Source: Betaproteobacteria bacterium
GTDB taxonomy: Bacteria; Pseudomonadota; Gammaproteobacteria; Burkholderiales; SG8-41
DNA length: 64,000 nt
Direction of reading: 5' to 3'
NCBI GenBank assembly: GCA_029863175.1
Contig: JAOTVX010000009.1
Location: 1-64,000 of the forward strand
Position 1 is the stretch's first letter. Each line of letters begins with the position of its first letter. The position numbers and the translations under genes are program-made. Below the pieces are notes generated by a model. It did no database searches, had not been told where the DNA came from, and saw only the letters and a program-made list of their open reading frames with translations. Below are positions 1 through 7,570 of this stretch, one piece after another.

Positions 1-269
1 AACGTGGCCCGTTCCGGATCCAACACGTAAGGCGTGCCGGGAATCCGGACGCCGTTTGGAACGATGGTACCCGGTACGATCGGCCCGATCAGCTTGGTGC
101 AATCCGGATAAGACAGCGCCTCGAAACCGCAACCGAGGCTGTCGATCAGTGCAAGCCGTGCGGTCTCGAGCGCAAGCGGGCTCCTGACCTGGTAGCGGGC
201 CGCGTAGTCTGCAATCCGCACCAGCACCTCGTCCGGCGCGGGACGCACATTGGATCCGGCTGTGGGCAT
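1..269 (-). CDS. prpD: 2-methylcitrate dehydratase PrpD, N-terminal part (runs off the window)
   Basis: The reverse strand from the ATG at 269 reads open to the window edge and gives 89 residues containing RIADYAARYQVRSPLALETA, DSLGCGFEAL, GPIVPGTIVPNGVRIPGT and YVLDPERA. This is the start of the MmgE/PrpD family, in the PrpD subgroup that dehydrates 2-methylcitrate in the methylcitrate cycle of propionate degradation. The C-terminal four fifths lie outside the window. No other prp gene is visible here; prpB and prpC would be expected beyond the left edge if the usual cluster is present. The start is supported by the family N-terminus, which normally opens a few residues before the first helix. 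I am confident of the family and less so of the exact substrate. Confidence 0.85.
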   Translation of the reverse strand, partial: MPTAGSNVRPAPDEVLVRIADYAARYQVRSPLALETARLALIDSLGCGFEALSYPDCTKLIGPIVPGTIVPNGVRIPGTPYVLDPERAT

Positions 270-409
270 AGTGATGGGCTCGAAGGGGTTGATCAGGGCG
301 CCTTGCCGGGAATTATATGACACTCGCCCCCGCGAACCCGCCGGGGCCAGCCGGCTCGAGAGAGACGAACCCCGGCGCCGGCATCCGCAGCAGAGCGAGC
401 ATCGTGTAC

Positions 410-440
410 AAAAAAGCGCTCTCCCCTAGGGGAGAGCGCT
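410..440 (-). terminator. Intrinsic terminator downstream of the Bug-family gene
   Basis: A perfect palindrome occupies 415-440, with AGCGCTCTCCCC on one arm and its complement on the other. On the minus strand it is followed directly by a run of Ts at 410-414. It lies 46 bases after the end of the reverse-strand gene at 486-1466, where its terminator would be expected. Confidence 0.85.
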
Positions 441-485
441 CGATAGGGTCAGACGGGACGACCGACGCCGCGCCCGGCGAGATCC

Positions 486-1466
486 TTATCGCAACGGAAT
501 ATTGCGCGCCTTGATCAACGCGCCATATTTCTTGACGTCGGCTTCGAACTGCGCGCGCAGTTCGGTCGGCGAGCCGCCAACCGCTACAATACCCTCGCGC
601 GCAAAGAAGCCGTCGATCTTCTTGTCGCTCAGCGCTTTCTTGACCATGCCGCTCATCTTGTTAACGATGTCGGAAGGTGTGCCTTTCGGGAAGAACATCG
701 AGTACCAATTGCCGATTTCCACGCCGGGCACCACCGTCTTGATCGCCGGGAGGTCGGGCAAGGACCGATTCCGCTCCGGCGTCGTCACGCCAAGACAGCG
801 CACGCGCCCGGTCTTCAGGGCGCGGGCCGCAACCGGACCCGTGGCAAACAGGAGATCGATGTCACCCGTGATCAAGCCTGCCATCGCGGGGCCACCGCCC
901 GTGTAAGGAATGATGACCGTCTTGATGTTCGCCTGCTGCGCAAAAAGCTCGCCGGCGAGATGGCTGGTGCTACCAGGGGTGTTAACCCCGTTGTTCAGCA
1001 TGCCGGGGCGCTGCTTGGCAAGCGCGACCAGTTCCTTCACCGACTTCGCCGGCACGTTGGGATGCACGCACAGGACGTTCGGCGCATTCGATACCCAGGA
1101 GGCCGGCACCAGGTCGGTCCGGGGATTGAACTTGAGGGTCTTGGAATACAGCGTCGTGTTGATCGCCAGCGTCGCCGTCGTGAACAGCAACGTATAACCG
1201 TCGTTACGCGATTTAACCACTAGCTCCGCGCCGATCAGCCCGCCCGCGCCACTGCGGTTGTCCACAACGAAAGTCTGTCCCGTTTGCATTCTAAGATTGT
1301 TGGCCAGGAGCCGCGCCTGGATGTCGGTGCCGCCGCCCGTGCCGAACGGCACGATCATCCGAACCGACTTGTCGGGCCATGCCGCCGATACGACCTGGGT
1401 GCCGAAAACCAGCGCGGCACCAAGCACTGCCGTGCCCGCATTACGCAAAACGCTACGTATTTCCAT
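486..1466 (-). CDS. Bug/TctC family tripartite tricarboxylate transporter substrate-binding protein
   Basis: This 326-residue protein has an N-terminal secretion signal of about 28 residues ending in VVSAAWPDKSVR. The mature start carries the family signature IVPFGTGGGTDIQARL, and the middle has NVLCVHPNVPAKSVKELVAL and IPYTGGGPAMAGLITGDID. Proteins of this family are periplasmic and deliver carboxylates or related small molecules, either to a TctAB membrane pair or as orphan receptors. No tctA or tctB is nearby, so this is probably one of the many orphan Bug proteins found in Burkholderiales. It is transcribed alone and ends before a strong terminator. The ligand cannot be read from sequence. 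Length is normal for the family. Confidence 0.9.
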   Translation of the reverse strand: MEIRSVLRNAGTAVLGAALVFGTQVVSAAWPDKSVRMIVPFGTGGGTDIQARLLANNLRMQTGQTFVVDNRSGAGGLIGAELVVKSRNDGYTLLFTTATLAINTTLYSKTLKFNPRTDLVPASWVSNAPNVLCVHPNVPAKSVKELVALAKQRPGMLNNGVNTPGSTSHLAGELFAQQANIKTVIIPYTGGGPAMAGLITGDIDLLFATGPVAARALKTGRVRCLGVTTPERNRSLPDLPAIKTVVPGVEIGNWYSMFFPKGTPSDIVNKMSGMVKKALSDKKIDGFFAREGIVAVGGSPTELRAQFEADVKKYGALIKARNIPLR

Positions 1467-1798
1467 GGAACCTCCTCACACGATTGTTATAAAAATGTTT
1501 TGTGCGGTCTGCCATGCCCCCTGTCAGGCCGCGGACATTGCATTCGACACCCCTCGAGACCGAGGGTTTCCAGATGTTCGACCCACCGGAAATCTCGTCG
1601 AGCACGCAGACAGTTATTTGTCTTATCCGACCGACTAGCGCGCCGATCCTTGTACCAAGGTCGCCATGGTTCCACATGATGACCTCGTTTTCAACCCCCT
1701 GCTGTACGGGGTCGGATAGATAATTAACTTAGATTCAACCAGATACCGATCGTACGGACGGGCGACACGCCCCCGCCGCACGCCAGGCTGTCCGTGTC
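1467..1798. other. 332-base gap without a convincing gene
   Basis: Several short open frames exist in all directions but none has a recognisable family, a ribosome binding site or a plausible composition. The stretch should hold the promoter of the reverse-strand Bug gene starting at 1466. An AT-richer patch at 1476-1505 could contribute, but no clear -35/-10 pair could be assigned. Confidence 0.4.
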
Positions 1799-2722
1799 TT
1801 ACCCCCGATAGATTGGTGCCGGCTGGGAAAAGAACCCGAGCAGGATGTGGTAAACGATGAGGTAGTTGAGTTGATGGAAGCTCGCGTGCGAGATGCCCGG
1901 CATCACCGCAAACTGCTTATCGGGGTTGGGCAAGCGCTTGAAGAACTCAACGAGGTCGTCGAATCCCGCAATGCCGTCGAACTGCCCGCGCATGATGAGC
2001 GTCGGCACGTTGATCTTCGCCGGGTCCACCACGGGCAGCTTCGAGCACATGTCGAGGTAAGTGCCCGTCGGGACCGAGTCATCGAGCCTGAGGATCGCGT
2101 CGGCAAAGGCCTCGATCGTTTTTTCGTCGGCGCAGCCCGGGTGGTCGCGGTTGAAGATGCTGTGCACGAAGGCGCGGTCGATGGGGCGGCGGTTCTTGCC
2201 GCGCAACTCGGGCAGCTTCTTGCGCCGCTCCGCGAGCGTCGGGCTGCCTTCGCCAGTCCACACAAACGCATCGAGCGCGAGGCGCTCCACGCGCGCTGGC
2301 TGCCGTTGCGCGAACATGGCGGCCCGCAGCGCCCCCGAAGAGATGCCGTAGACCAGGAACTGCTTCGCCCCGTTCGTCTTAATGATGTACTCGGTGGCCA
2401 CCTCGAGGTCATCGACGCCGTTCGCGATGTCGCAGTTGATATCGCGCTTCTTGTCGGAATGGCCATAGCCCTCCATGTCCACGCACCAGGTGTCGAAGCC
2501 CTGCACCGCGAAATAATCCATGGCAGAGGAATGCGGGCGCCCCGGCACCTGCAGGTCGAACGTGGGCGTCGAGCCCATCGACGAACCGTGCACGAAGAGC
2601 ACCGTTCCCCGCGCGGGCCGCGCGGCCGGCGCAGCTTTCTCCCACAGGAAAAGCTTGACGTCGCCCTTCTGGGTCCAGTGTTCCTTGCCGGTGATTTTGG
2701 GCTGGGTGGCAGGCTGATCCAT
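1799..2722 (-). CDS. Alpha/beta hydrolase fold protein
   Basis: The 307-residue product has the alpha/beta hydrolase layout. An early HG motif lies in TVLFVHGSSMGSTPTFD, where it would form the oxyanion hole. The nucleophile elbow is in QFLVYGISSGALRAAM (Gly-Ile-Ser-Ser-Gly). A late acid region is in TLIMRGQFDGIAGFDD, and the catalytic His is in GISHASFHQLNY near the C-terminus. All three parts of the Ser-Asp-His triad are therefore present. There is no signal peptide, so it should be cytoplasmic. It is monocistronic between a Bug protein and a divergent acyl-CoA dehydrogenase, a context that suggests small-molecule catabolism, but the substrate is unknown. The ATG at 2722 gives the normal N-terminal length. 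Confidence 0.85.
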   Translation of the reverse strand: MDQPATQPKITGKEHWTQKGDVKLFLWEKAAPAARPARGTVLFVHGSSMGSTPTFDLQVPGRPHSSAMDYFAVQGFDTWCVDMEGYGHSDKKRDINCDIANGVDDLEVATEYIIKTNGAKQFLVYGISSGALRAAMFAQRQPARVERLALDAFVWTGEGSPTLAERRKKLPELRGKNRRPIDRAFVHSIFNRDHPGCADEKTIEAFADAILRLDDSVPTGTYLDMCSKLPVVDPAKINVPTLIMRGQFDGIAGFDDLVEFFKRLPNPDKQFAVMPGISHASFHQLNYLIVYHILLGFFSQPAPIYRG

Positions 2723-2881
2723 GGCGAGCTCCGTGGGTCGAATTGCGGGGAATGCGCAGTCTAGAGTATGGGCCCATGAGCGTCAATTTGGCTCGCGTCT
2801 TTTCGCGGGCGCTGCCCGCGCCCTATACTCTAGCCCTCCGTGCCGGCACTGACCGCCGTCAGGCAGCGGCCACGATGACGA

Positions 2882-2911
2882 TTCACGTTTCACGTTTTAC
2901 CATTCACGAGA
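2882..2911. repeat. Single-arm TTCACGTTTCACG repeat before the acyl-CoA dehydrogenase
   Basis: Four degenerate units of the motif (A/T)TTCACG(A/T)TTCACG stand in a row immediately before the start codon at 2915. The same motif forms a full two-arm element between argF and argG (34031-34120) and occurs inside the phosphoesterase-like gene near 45805. No facing arm is seen here. Confidence 0.7.
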
Positions 2912-2914
2912 AAA

Positions 2915-4081
2915 ATGGATTTCAGAATCAGCGAAGAACAACGCGCCTTCGTCGAAGTCGTGCGGCGCGTGTGCCAGAAGGACTTCAAGCCGCGCGCCGT
3001 GCGCTACCTGGACGGCACGTGGCCGGTCGAGAACATGAAGCAGCTCGCCGAAATCGGCGTGCTCGGCATGGCGGTGCCACAGGAATACGGCGGGTCCGGC
3101 CTCGGAGTTCTCGACACCGTGCTGGTGCTCGAGGAGATCGGAAAGGTGTGCTACGTGACCGCGATGGCGGCGCTGGGCGAAGTCGGCGTCCAGACTCGCA
3201 TCATCGCCACCTACGCCCCCGAGTCGATCAAGCGCCGGATCCTGCCGCGCGTCGCCACGGGCGAGGCAATCCTCGCCATCTGCATGACCGAGCCCGATGC
3301 GGGCACGGATGTGCCAAGCTACAAGACCAACTGCGACATCAAGGGCGATCGCGTCGTGCTCAACGGCGTGAAGACCCTCATCTCAAGGGCCGACATTGCC
3401 GAGATGCTGGTCGTGTTCACGCGCGTGAACAAGGTGCCGGGCGCCGGGGGAATCGGGTGCGTGCTCGTGCCGGGCGGCGCGAGAGGCTTCTCCGCCAAAG
3501 CGAGTTACCACACAATGGGCGGCGAGTATCTCTGCGAAGTCGTGTTCGACAACGTGGAGCTGCCGCTGGAGAACCTCGTCCTCCGCGACAACGGCATGAA
3601 ACGGCTGCTCTCGGCCTTCAACACCCAGCGCTGCCTCAACCCCGCGATCTGCCTGGGGCTAGCCGAAGGCGCGCTCGAGGAGGCGGTTCGTTACCTGCGC
3701 GAACGCTCGGCGTTTGGCCGGAAGATCGGCGATTTCCAGGGCCTGCGCTGGAAGGCCGCCGACATGTTGATCGAGATCGAGGCGGGGCGCGGACTGCTCT
3801 ATCGCGCCGCCGTCAGCGGCGATCCGTTTCCGGATCCCGCGCTCGCGGCGATGGCCAAGATCTACTGCAACGAGATGAGCATCCGGGTCACGTCCGAGGC
3901 CATCCAGGTCCACGGAGGCTACGGCTTCACCGACGAGTTCCCGGTGTCACGCTTCTTCCGCGGCGCGCGCTACGGCAGCCTCGGCGGCGGCACCACGGAA
4001 ACGCTGCGCAACCTGGTGGGAAGGAAACTGGTCGAACAGATGGATCTCGCGACGGGCGTCCTCGGACTGGGAACGTTCTAG
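2915..4081 (+). CDS. Acyl-CoA dehydrogenase family protein
   Basis: This 388-residue flavoprotein shows the three acyl-CoA dehydrogenase domains. The N-terminal helical part begins MDFRISEEQRAFVEVVRRV. The beta domain carries the FAD/substrate motif ICMTEPDAGTDVPSYK near residues 125-140. The C-terminal helical part includes ERSAFGRKIGDFQGLRW and AIQVHGGYGFTDEFPVSR. The enzymes oxidise acyl-CoA thioesters to enoyl-CoA and pass electrons to ETF. At the position where many members have the catalytic Glu (YEGT), this protein reads SLGGGTTETLRN, so the usual base is absent and may sit elsewhere or be missing. It is monocistronic and preceded by a repeat that occupies the place of a 5' leader. The substrate is not predictable. 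Confidence 0.88.
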   Translation: MDFRISEEQRAFVEVVRRVCQKDFKPRAVRYLDGTWPVENMKQLAEIGVLGMAVPQEYGGSGLGVLDTVLVLEEIGKVCYVTAMAALGEVGVQTRIIATYAPESIKRRILPRVATGEAILAICMTEPDAGTDVPSYKTNCDIKGDRVVLNGVKTLISRADIAEMLVVFTRVNKVPGAGGIGCVLVPGGARGFSAKASYHTMGGEYLCEVVFDNVELPLENLVLRDNGMKRLLSAFNTQRCLNPAICLGLAEGALEEAVRYLRERSAFGRKIGDFQGLRWKAADMLIEIEAGRGLLYRAAVSGDPFPDPALAAMAKIYCNEMSIRVTSEAIQVHGGYGFTDEFPVSRFFRGARYGSLGGGTTETLRNLVGRKLVEQMDLATGVLGLGTF

Positions 4082-4096
4082 CCGCCCTCAGAAATC

Positions 4097-4310
4097 GGTG
4101 ACCAGTGACCGTTGACCAGACGCCGTCAAAAAACCAACACAGCCACGGAACCACACGGAAGCACACGGAAATATTTATTGCTCTACAGCGTGCTTCCCGG
4201 TTCAGGTCTTCGTCCGTGTATTTCCGTGTGATTCCGTGGTTAATGATCTTCGGGGTTCACGGAGTTTCTGGGACCGGTTCTCGTCACTGGTGACCGGTCA
4301 CTGGTCACGG
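4097..4310. repeat. Nested two-arm repeat element filling a convergent intergenic gap
   Basis: Two repeat families are nested. The outer arms are GTGACCAGTGACC-type units at 4097-4118 and 4283-4309, facing each other. The inner arms are CCACGGAACCACACGGAA-type units at 4143-4171 and their inverse at 4213-4240. The spacer at 4172-4212 is ordinary sequence. The element fills the whole space between the convergent acyl-CoA dehydrogenase and HtrA-like genes, so it could form a long imperfect cruciform or RNA stem and perhaps terminate transcription. Confidence 0.8.
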
Positions 4311-4313
4311 ACC

Positions 4314-5408
4314 TCAGTAGGCCGTACTCGTCCTCAGGTAGCCGCTGCGGTCGGCCGATTTGACGATCACCTTCTCGAGCTGGCCGCCACGCAGCACAGC
4401 GAGCGGGACCTCGACGCCTGCCTCTCCGCTTGCCCAAAGCCGACTATAAAAATCGGATTGCCCCTTGATCGGCTGGCCGCCGATGCTGACGATGACGTCG
4501 CCTTGGCGTACGTCCGCCTGATCAGCCGGGCCTTCGGGTGATACCCGCATGACAATGACGTTGCCCTGCAACTCCTGGGTGTTGACCCCGATCCAGGGGC
4601 GCGGACGGCCTGGCGCCCTGCCGTTCGCGATGAGCTCGCCCAGCAGGGGCTTCAACAGATCGATCGGCACGAACATATTGCCCGGCACCTGGGAGCGCGA
4701 CCCGGCCGCGTTGCCGACCACCAGCGAGCCAATGCCGAGGAGCTGGCCCGACCGGTTGAGCAGCGCCGCGCCGCTCCAGTTGACGGTCGCGGGCGCGGTG
4801 TAGATCGCCTCGTCGAGCTTGTACTCCCAATAGCCCACAAAGGGCCGACGCGAGACGACATAGGCGGGCGCCACGCCGTCGAAACCGACGATCAGCACCA
4901 GCTCACGGTCCGAGATCTTCGACGAGTGTCCGAATTGCACGGGCTTGATGGGCAGGGGGCGCAGCGCCCGCAGCAGCCCAAAGCCGGTCGTGTTGTCGTA
5001 GGCGATCACCGTGGCCGGAAACGCCCGTCCGTCGGCCGTTAAGAGTTCCACCGACTCGGCTTCCAGGATGAGATAGCCGATGGTGAGCACGAGGCCCTCA
5101 GAATCGATCACGACGCCGGTGCCCTCGCGCGATGCCCCGAGGCTGCGGGCAGTGCGCGCATCTGCGATAGCCGTACTCCGGACCTTCACGACCGACAACG
5201 CGTCGACCGTGATCGCCGGGCGCTTGCTCTCCCCCGGGGGCGACGGCTGGGCTTCTTCCCGCGCGGCTGATGGCGCAGGCCGTGCGCCTTCGTCCTGAGC
5301 GGCGAGATGAGCCGCCGGCGCCGCGAGCACCGCCGCGAGCGCACAAGGCGCCGCGGCCCGACAGATCCGAATTGCTGCATCGCGCAACAAGGAGACGTTC
5401 ATGGTCAT
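4314..5408 (-). CDS. HtrA/DegP-like trypsin-fold protein with PDZ domain, catalytic triad incomplete
   Basis: The product (about 364 residues) has a signal peptide, a Pro/Ala-rich linker, a trypsin-like domain and a C-terminal PDZ domain that opens WIGVNTQELQGNVIVMRVSP. The fold markers GTGVVIDSEGLVLTIGYLI, AYDNTTGFGLLRAL and TVNWSGAALLNRSGQLLGIG align with HtrA. However, the usual HV (His) reads GYL, the usual T-D-L (Asp) reads T-G-F, and only the Ser in NWSGAAL (normally GNSGGP) remains. I infer a periplasmic non-proteolytic HtrA relative that may bind peptides through its PDZ domain. The start at 5408 (M-T-M-N-V) was chosen because it immediately precedes the secretion signal; 5402 is equally possible. 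The longer upstream frame lacks support. Confidence 0.75.
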   Translation of the reverse strand: MTMNVSLLRDAAIRICRAAAPCALAAVLAAPAAHLAAQDEGARPAPSAAREEAQPSPPGESKRPAITVDALSVVKVRSTAIADARTARSLGASREGTGVVIDSEGLVLTIGYLILEAESVELLTADGRAFPATVIAYDNTTGFGLLRALRPLPIKPVQFGHSSKISDRELVLIVGFDGVAPAYVVSRRPFVGYWEYKLDEAIYTAPATVNWSGAALLNRSGQLLGIGSLVVGNAAGSRSQVPGNMFVPIDLLKPLLGELIANGRAPGRPRPWIGVNTQELQGNVIVMRVSPEGPADQADVRQGDVIVSIGGQPIKGQSDFYSRLWASGEAGVEVPLAVLRGGQLEKVIVKSADRSGYLRTSTAY

Positions 5409-5679
5409 CCCGTCATCTGTTGTATTGGTGATTATCGTAGTCCTAAAACGGCGCCTCTTGAATAGGTCAGACGTGCACAACACCTCAAAACCAACGAACA
5501 GTCGTCCAGTCTGTGCTATTCCTGCGACAGGGGCAGGCGACGGACTCGGGCCGTCGACCGGGTTAGAATCGCGCTGGTCACAGCCCGCGACCTTTCGCAC
5601 GCGGGCCGTGAAGGACATCACCGCACGGCGCGAGGCACGAGGTCGCGTCCGCGAAACTCACGAAAACGGAGAACAAGTC

Positions 5680-6453
5680 ATGGAGCTGGGTCTGCAGGGA
5701 AAGGTCGCCGCGATCACTGGCGGCACCGAGGGCATCGGCCGGGCATCCGCGCGCCGCCTGGCAAGCGAAGGCGCCAAGGTGGCGATCTGCTCGCGGCGCG
5801 CCGACAAGGTTCAGGAGACCGCGCACGAGCTCGAAAAGCTCGGCGCCGAGGCGCTGGGCGTTGCGGCGGACCTGAGCACATCCGAAGGCGTCGAGCAATT
5901 CATCGGCGCGGTCATCGAGCGCCTTGGGCGCCTCGATATCCTCGTCAACAACGCGGGAACCTCGATGTCCAACCCGTTCGAAAACGTGACCGATGCAACC
6001 TGGCAGGAGGACCTCGATCTCAAGCTCTTCGGCGCAATCCGCGGGGTGCGGCTCGCCATCCCGCAGATGAAGAAGCAAGGCGGTGGGCGCATCATTAACA
6101 TCACCACTATTGGCGGCAAGCAGCCCGGCGCCAACTCCGTGCCAACCACGGTCACGCGCGCAGCGGGCCTCGCGCTGACGAAGGCGCTCTCCAAGGAGCT
6201 CGCGCCGCACAACATCCTCGTCAACACCGTCTGCATCGGCAAGATCAAGTCCGGCCAGCATGAGCGGCGCTACCAGCGCGAAGGCATCAGCGCCGAGGAG
6301 TACTACGCCCGCGTCGCGAAAGTCATCCCGATGAAGCGGGTCGGCGAGGCCGAGGAAGTCGCGAACGTCATCGCCTTTCTCGCCTCGGACGCGGCGAGCT
6401 ACGTGACGGGCACGAGCGTCAACCTGGACGGGGGTATTTCCGGGGTGCTCTGA
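5680..6453 (+). CDS. Short-chain dehydrogenase/reductase (SDR) family protein
   Basis: This 257-residue Rossmann protein starts at an ATG with a GGAG motif 9-12 bases upstream. The cofactor motif TGGTEGIG is at residues 12-19 and the structural LVNNAGTS follows strand 4. The C-terminus has the usual FLASDAASYVTGTSVNLDGG. The active-site region is atypical: where the family has Y-x-x-x-K this protein reads NSVPTTVTRAAG, so the aligned positions are Thr and Arg. The catalytic Ser region reads INITTIGG. It may belong to a divergent SDR subgroup with different chemistry or weak oxidoreductase activity. It is divergent from the HtrA-like gene, and the roughly 270 bases between them should hold both promoters. 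Confidence 0.85.
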   Translation: MELGLQGKVAAITGGTEGIGRASARRLASEGAKVAICSRRADKVQETAHELEKLGAEALGVAADLSTSEGVEQFIGAVIERLGRLDILVNNAGTSMSNPFENVTDATWQEDLDLKLFGAIRGVRLAIPQMKKQGGGRIINITTIGGKQPGANSVPTTVTRAAGLALTKALSKELAPHNILVNTVCIGKIKSGQHERRYQREGISAEEYYARVAKVIPMKRVGEAEEVANVIAFLASDAASYVTGTSVNLDGGISGVL

Positions 6454-6509
6454 ATCGAGACTTCCTTCTGGCCGCGGTTCCACGCCTGGTGGACACCGGT
6501 GAAGAGGAT

Positions 6510-6585
6510 TGGTGCCGCTGGTCCGACTCGAACGGACGACCTGACGCTTACGAAGCGCCTGCTCTACCAGCTGAGCTACAGCGGC
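6510..6585 (-). tRNA. tRNA-Thr (anticodon CGT)
   Basis: The reverse strand folds as a complete 76-base cloverleaf. The acceptor stem GCCGCTG pairs with CAGCGGC, the D-arm is GCTCAGCTGGTAGAGC, the anticodon arm GGCGC-TTCGTAA-GCGTC has anticodon CGT (Thr, codon ACG), and the T-arm is GTCCG-TTCGAGT-CGGAC. The discriminator base is A and the CCA end is encoded. It is a single tRNA gene. Confidence 0.97.
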
Positions 6586-6587
6586 CC

Positions 6588-6621
6588 AGGAATGTGCCGG
6601 GCTGCCGCCCGGCAAATTCCT
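6588..6621. repeat. REP-like palindrome in the tRNA-Thr leader
   Basis: The arms AGGAATGTGCCGGGC (6588-6602) and GCCCGGCAAATTCCT (6607-6621) pair at 14 of 15 positions around a TGCC loop. The hairpin ends two bases before the mature 5' end of tRNA-Thr, so it would be transcribed in the tRNA precursor leader. It is one of the AAGGAATTTG(T/C)CGG family described for the other palindromes. Confidence 0.75.
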
Positions 6622-6645
6622 TACAAAAACACTTCCCGGAACGGC

Positions 6646-6674
6646 ATTATCCTGCATTCCAGTGGCCGCCGGAA
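6646..6674 (-). promoter_or_regulatory. Possible sigma-70 promoter for tRNA-Thr
   Basis: On the minus strand GATAAT (6646-6651) is a good -10 element. A weak -35, TTCCGG (6669-6674), is placed 17 bases upstream. Transcription would begin near 6639 and run through the palindrome into the tRNA. The -35 is poor, so this is tentative. Confidence 0.4.
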
Positions 6675-6800
6675 TACCGGGAACGCATTCGACCGCTGGC
6701 CTCGTAGGTCCGCGCGCCCGGATCTCGCCACGCGAGCATCCCTTGTCTCAACACGAACCCTGTCGGTCGCGAATGGCGCCCGATTGAGCGGCCGGTATCC

Positions 6801-7262
6801 TCACGGGTTCTCGGTTAAGGAATTCGTCGGGCGGGAGACCGACGAATTCCGGGTGCGCACGCGCACGATGATCTCGACGCCCTCCGCCACCATCCCCTCA
6901 GGCAGGCGCGGCAGGCCCGAGATCGCGATCGCGGCTGCATCGATGTCGATCAGCTCGCCGGTGTCGACGTTGTAGAGATGGTGGTGCGGCTGCGTGTTCG
7001 GATCGTAGAAGACCTTGTTCGGATCCACGATCACCTCGCGGATCAGACCCTTCCCGAGAAACAGGTTGAGCGTGTTGTAAACGGTCGCTTTCGAAGTCTC
7101 CGAGTGGCGGTCGTTGACGATGGCCAGAATCTGATCGGCGGAGAGATGCTCGCCGCGCGAAAACAGCGCGTGCGCGATCTCGATGCGCTGGTGCGTCGGA
7201 TTGATCTCGTGCTGGCGCAGGACCTCTGCGAGGTTCTCGCGCGTGACTGGGTTGGGTCTCAT
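6801..7262 (-). CDS. Fur family transcriptional regulator
   Basis: The 153-residue protein has the Fur winged-helix DNA-binding domain (INPTHQRIEIAHALFSRGEH, then SKATVYNTLNLFLGKGLI). A short dimerisation domain follows with the metal-site cluster PHHHLYNVDTGELIDID. It has no cysteine, so the structural CxxC zinc site of classical Fur is missing. The HHH cluster and lack of Cys recall PerR/Irr-like branches, but I cannot assign the signal. The last residues, from about NSSVSRPTNSL to the end, are encoded by a REP-like palindrome (6817-6852), so the tail is probably not ancestral. A palindromic operator candidate lies 23 bases upstream of the start, which suggests autoregulation. The neighbouring pilus operon diverges from it. 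Confidence 0.85.
   Translation of the reverse strand: MRPNPVTRENLAEVLRQHEINPTHQRIEIAHALFSRGEHLSADQILAIVNDRHSETSKATVYNTLNLFLGKGLIREVIVDPNKVFYDPNTQPHHHLYNVDTGELIDIDAAAIAISGLPRLPEGMVAEGVEIIVRVRTRNSSVSRPTNSLTENP
6817..6852. repeat. REP-like palindrome inside the Fur-family gene 3' end
   Basis: GGAATTCGTCGG (6819-6830) pairs perfectly with CCGACGAATTCC (6839-6850). The preceding bases CGGTTAA match the flank of the copy near 22680. It lies wholly within the coding frame and supplies about 12 residues near the C-terminus. Confidence 0.8.
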
Positions 7263-7284
7263 GCCATCGCATTGTAAAGAAAGG

Positions 7285-7301
7285 ATTAGACTGTGTCTAA
7301 T
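7285..7301. promoter_or_regulatory. Palindromic operator candidate upstream of the Fur-family gene
   Basis: ATTAGAC-TGT-GTCTAAT is a perfect 7+7 inverted repeat with a 3-base centre. It sits 23 bases before the Fur-family start codon in an AT-rich leader. Size and symmetry resemble Fur/PerR/Irr-type operators, so an autoregulatory role is the simplest reading. Confidence 0.6.
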
Positions 7302-7570
7302 TCTTTTTTAATCATGACTTTGTAACTCATTTTTGCCATCGGCGCGCGTCCGGGTCGCAGCGCGCGAGAACCCGTTCACATCCGCGTTTCCGGGCCCGCC
7401 AAAACGCCTTTTTGCCCCGCCCGAATTCGTGCACTCGGTCACGAAATCGAGCGCTTTTCTGCCACTCGTACCGCCTTTCGCGACGCCCATCGGGAAGCGC
7501 TGGAAACTCGCTTGCGCGCGTTCGAAAATGCACTCGTCACGAAACCTTACACAAGGCGGACGGTGCAGAC

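Noticed and set aside
2743..4101. 452-codon forward frame overlapping the acyl-CoA dehydrogenase gene
   Set aside because: It is a shifted frame of the dehydrogenase; only the frame from 2915 shows family motifs.
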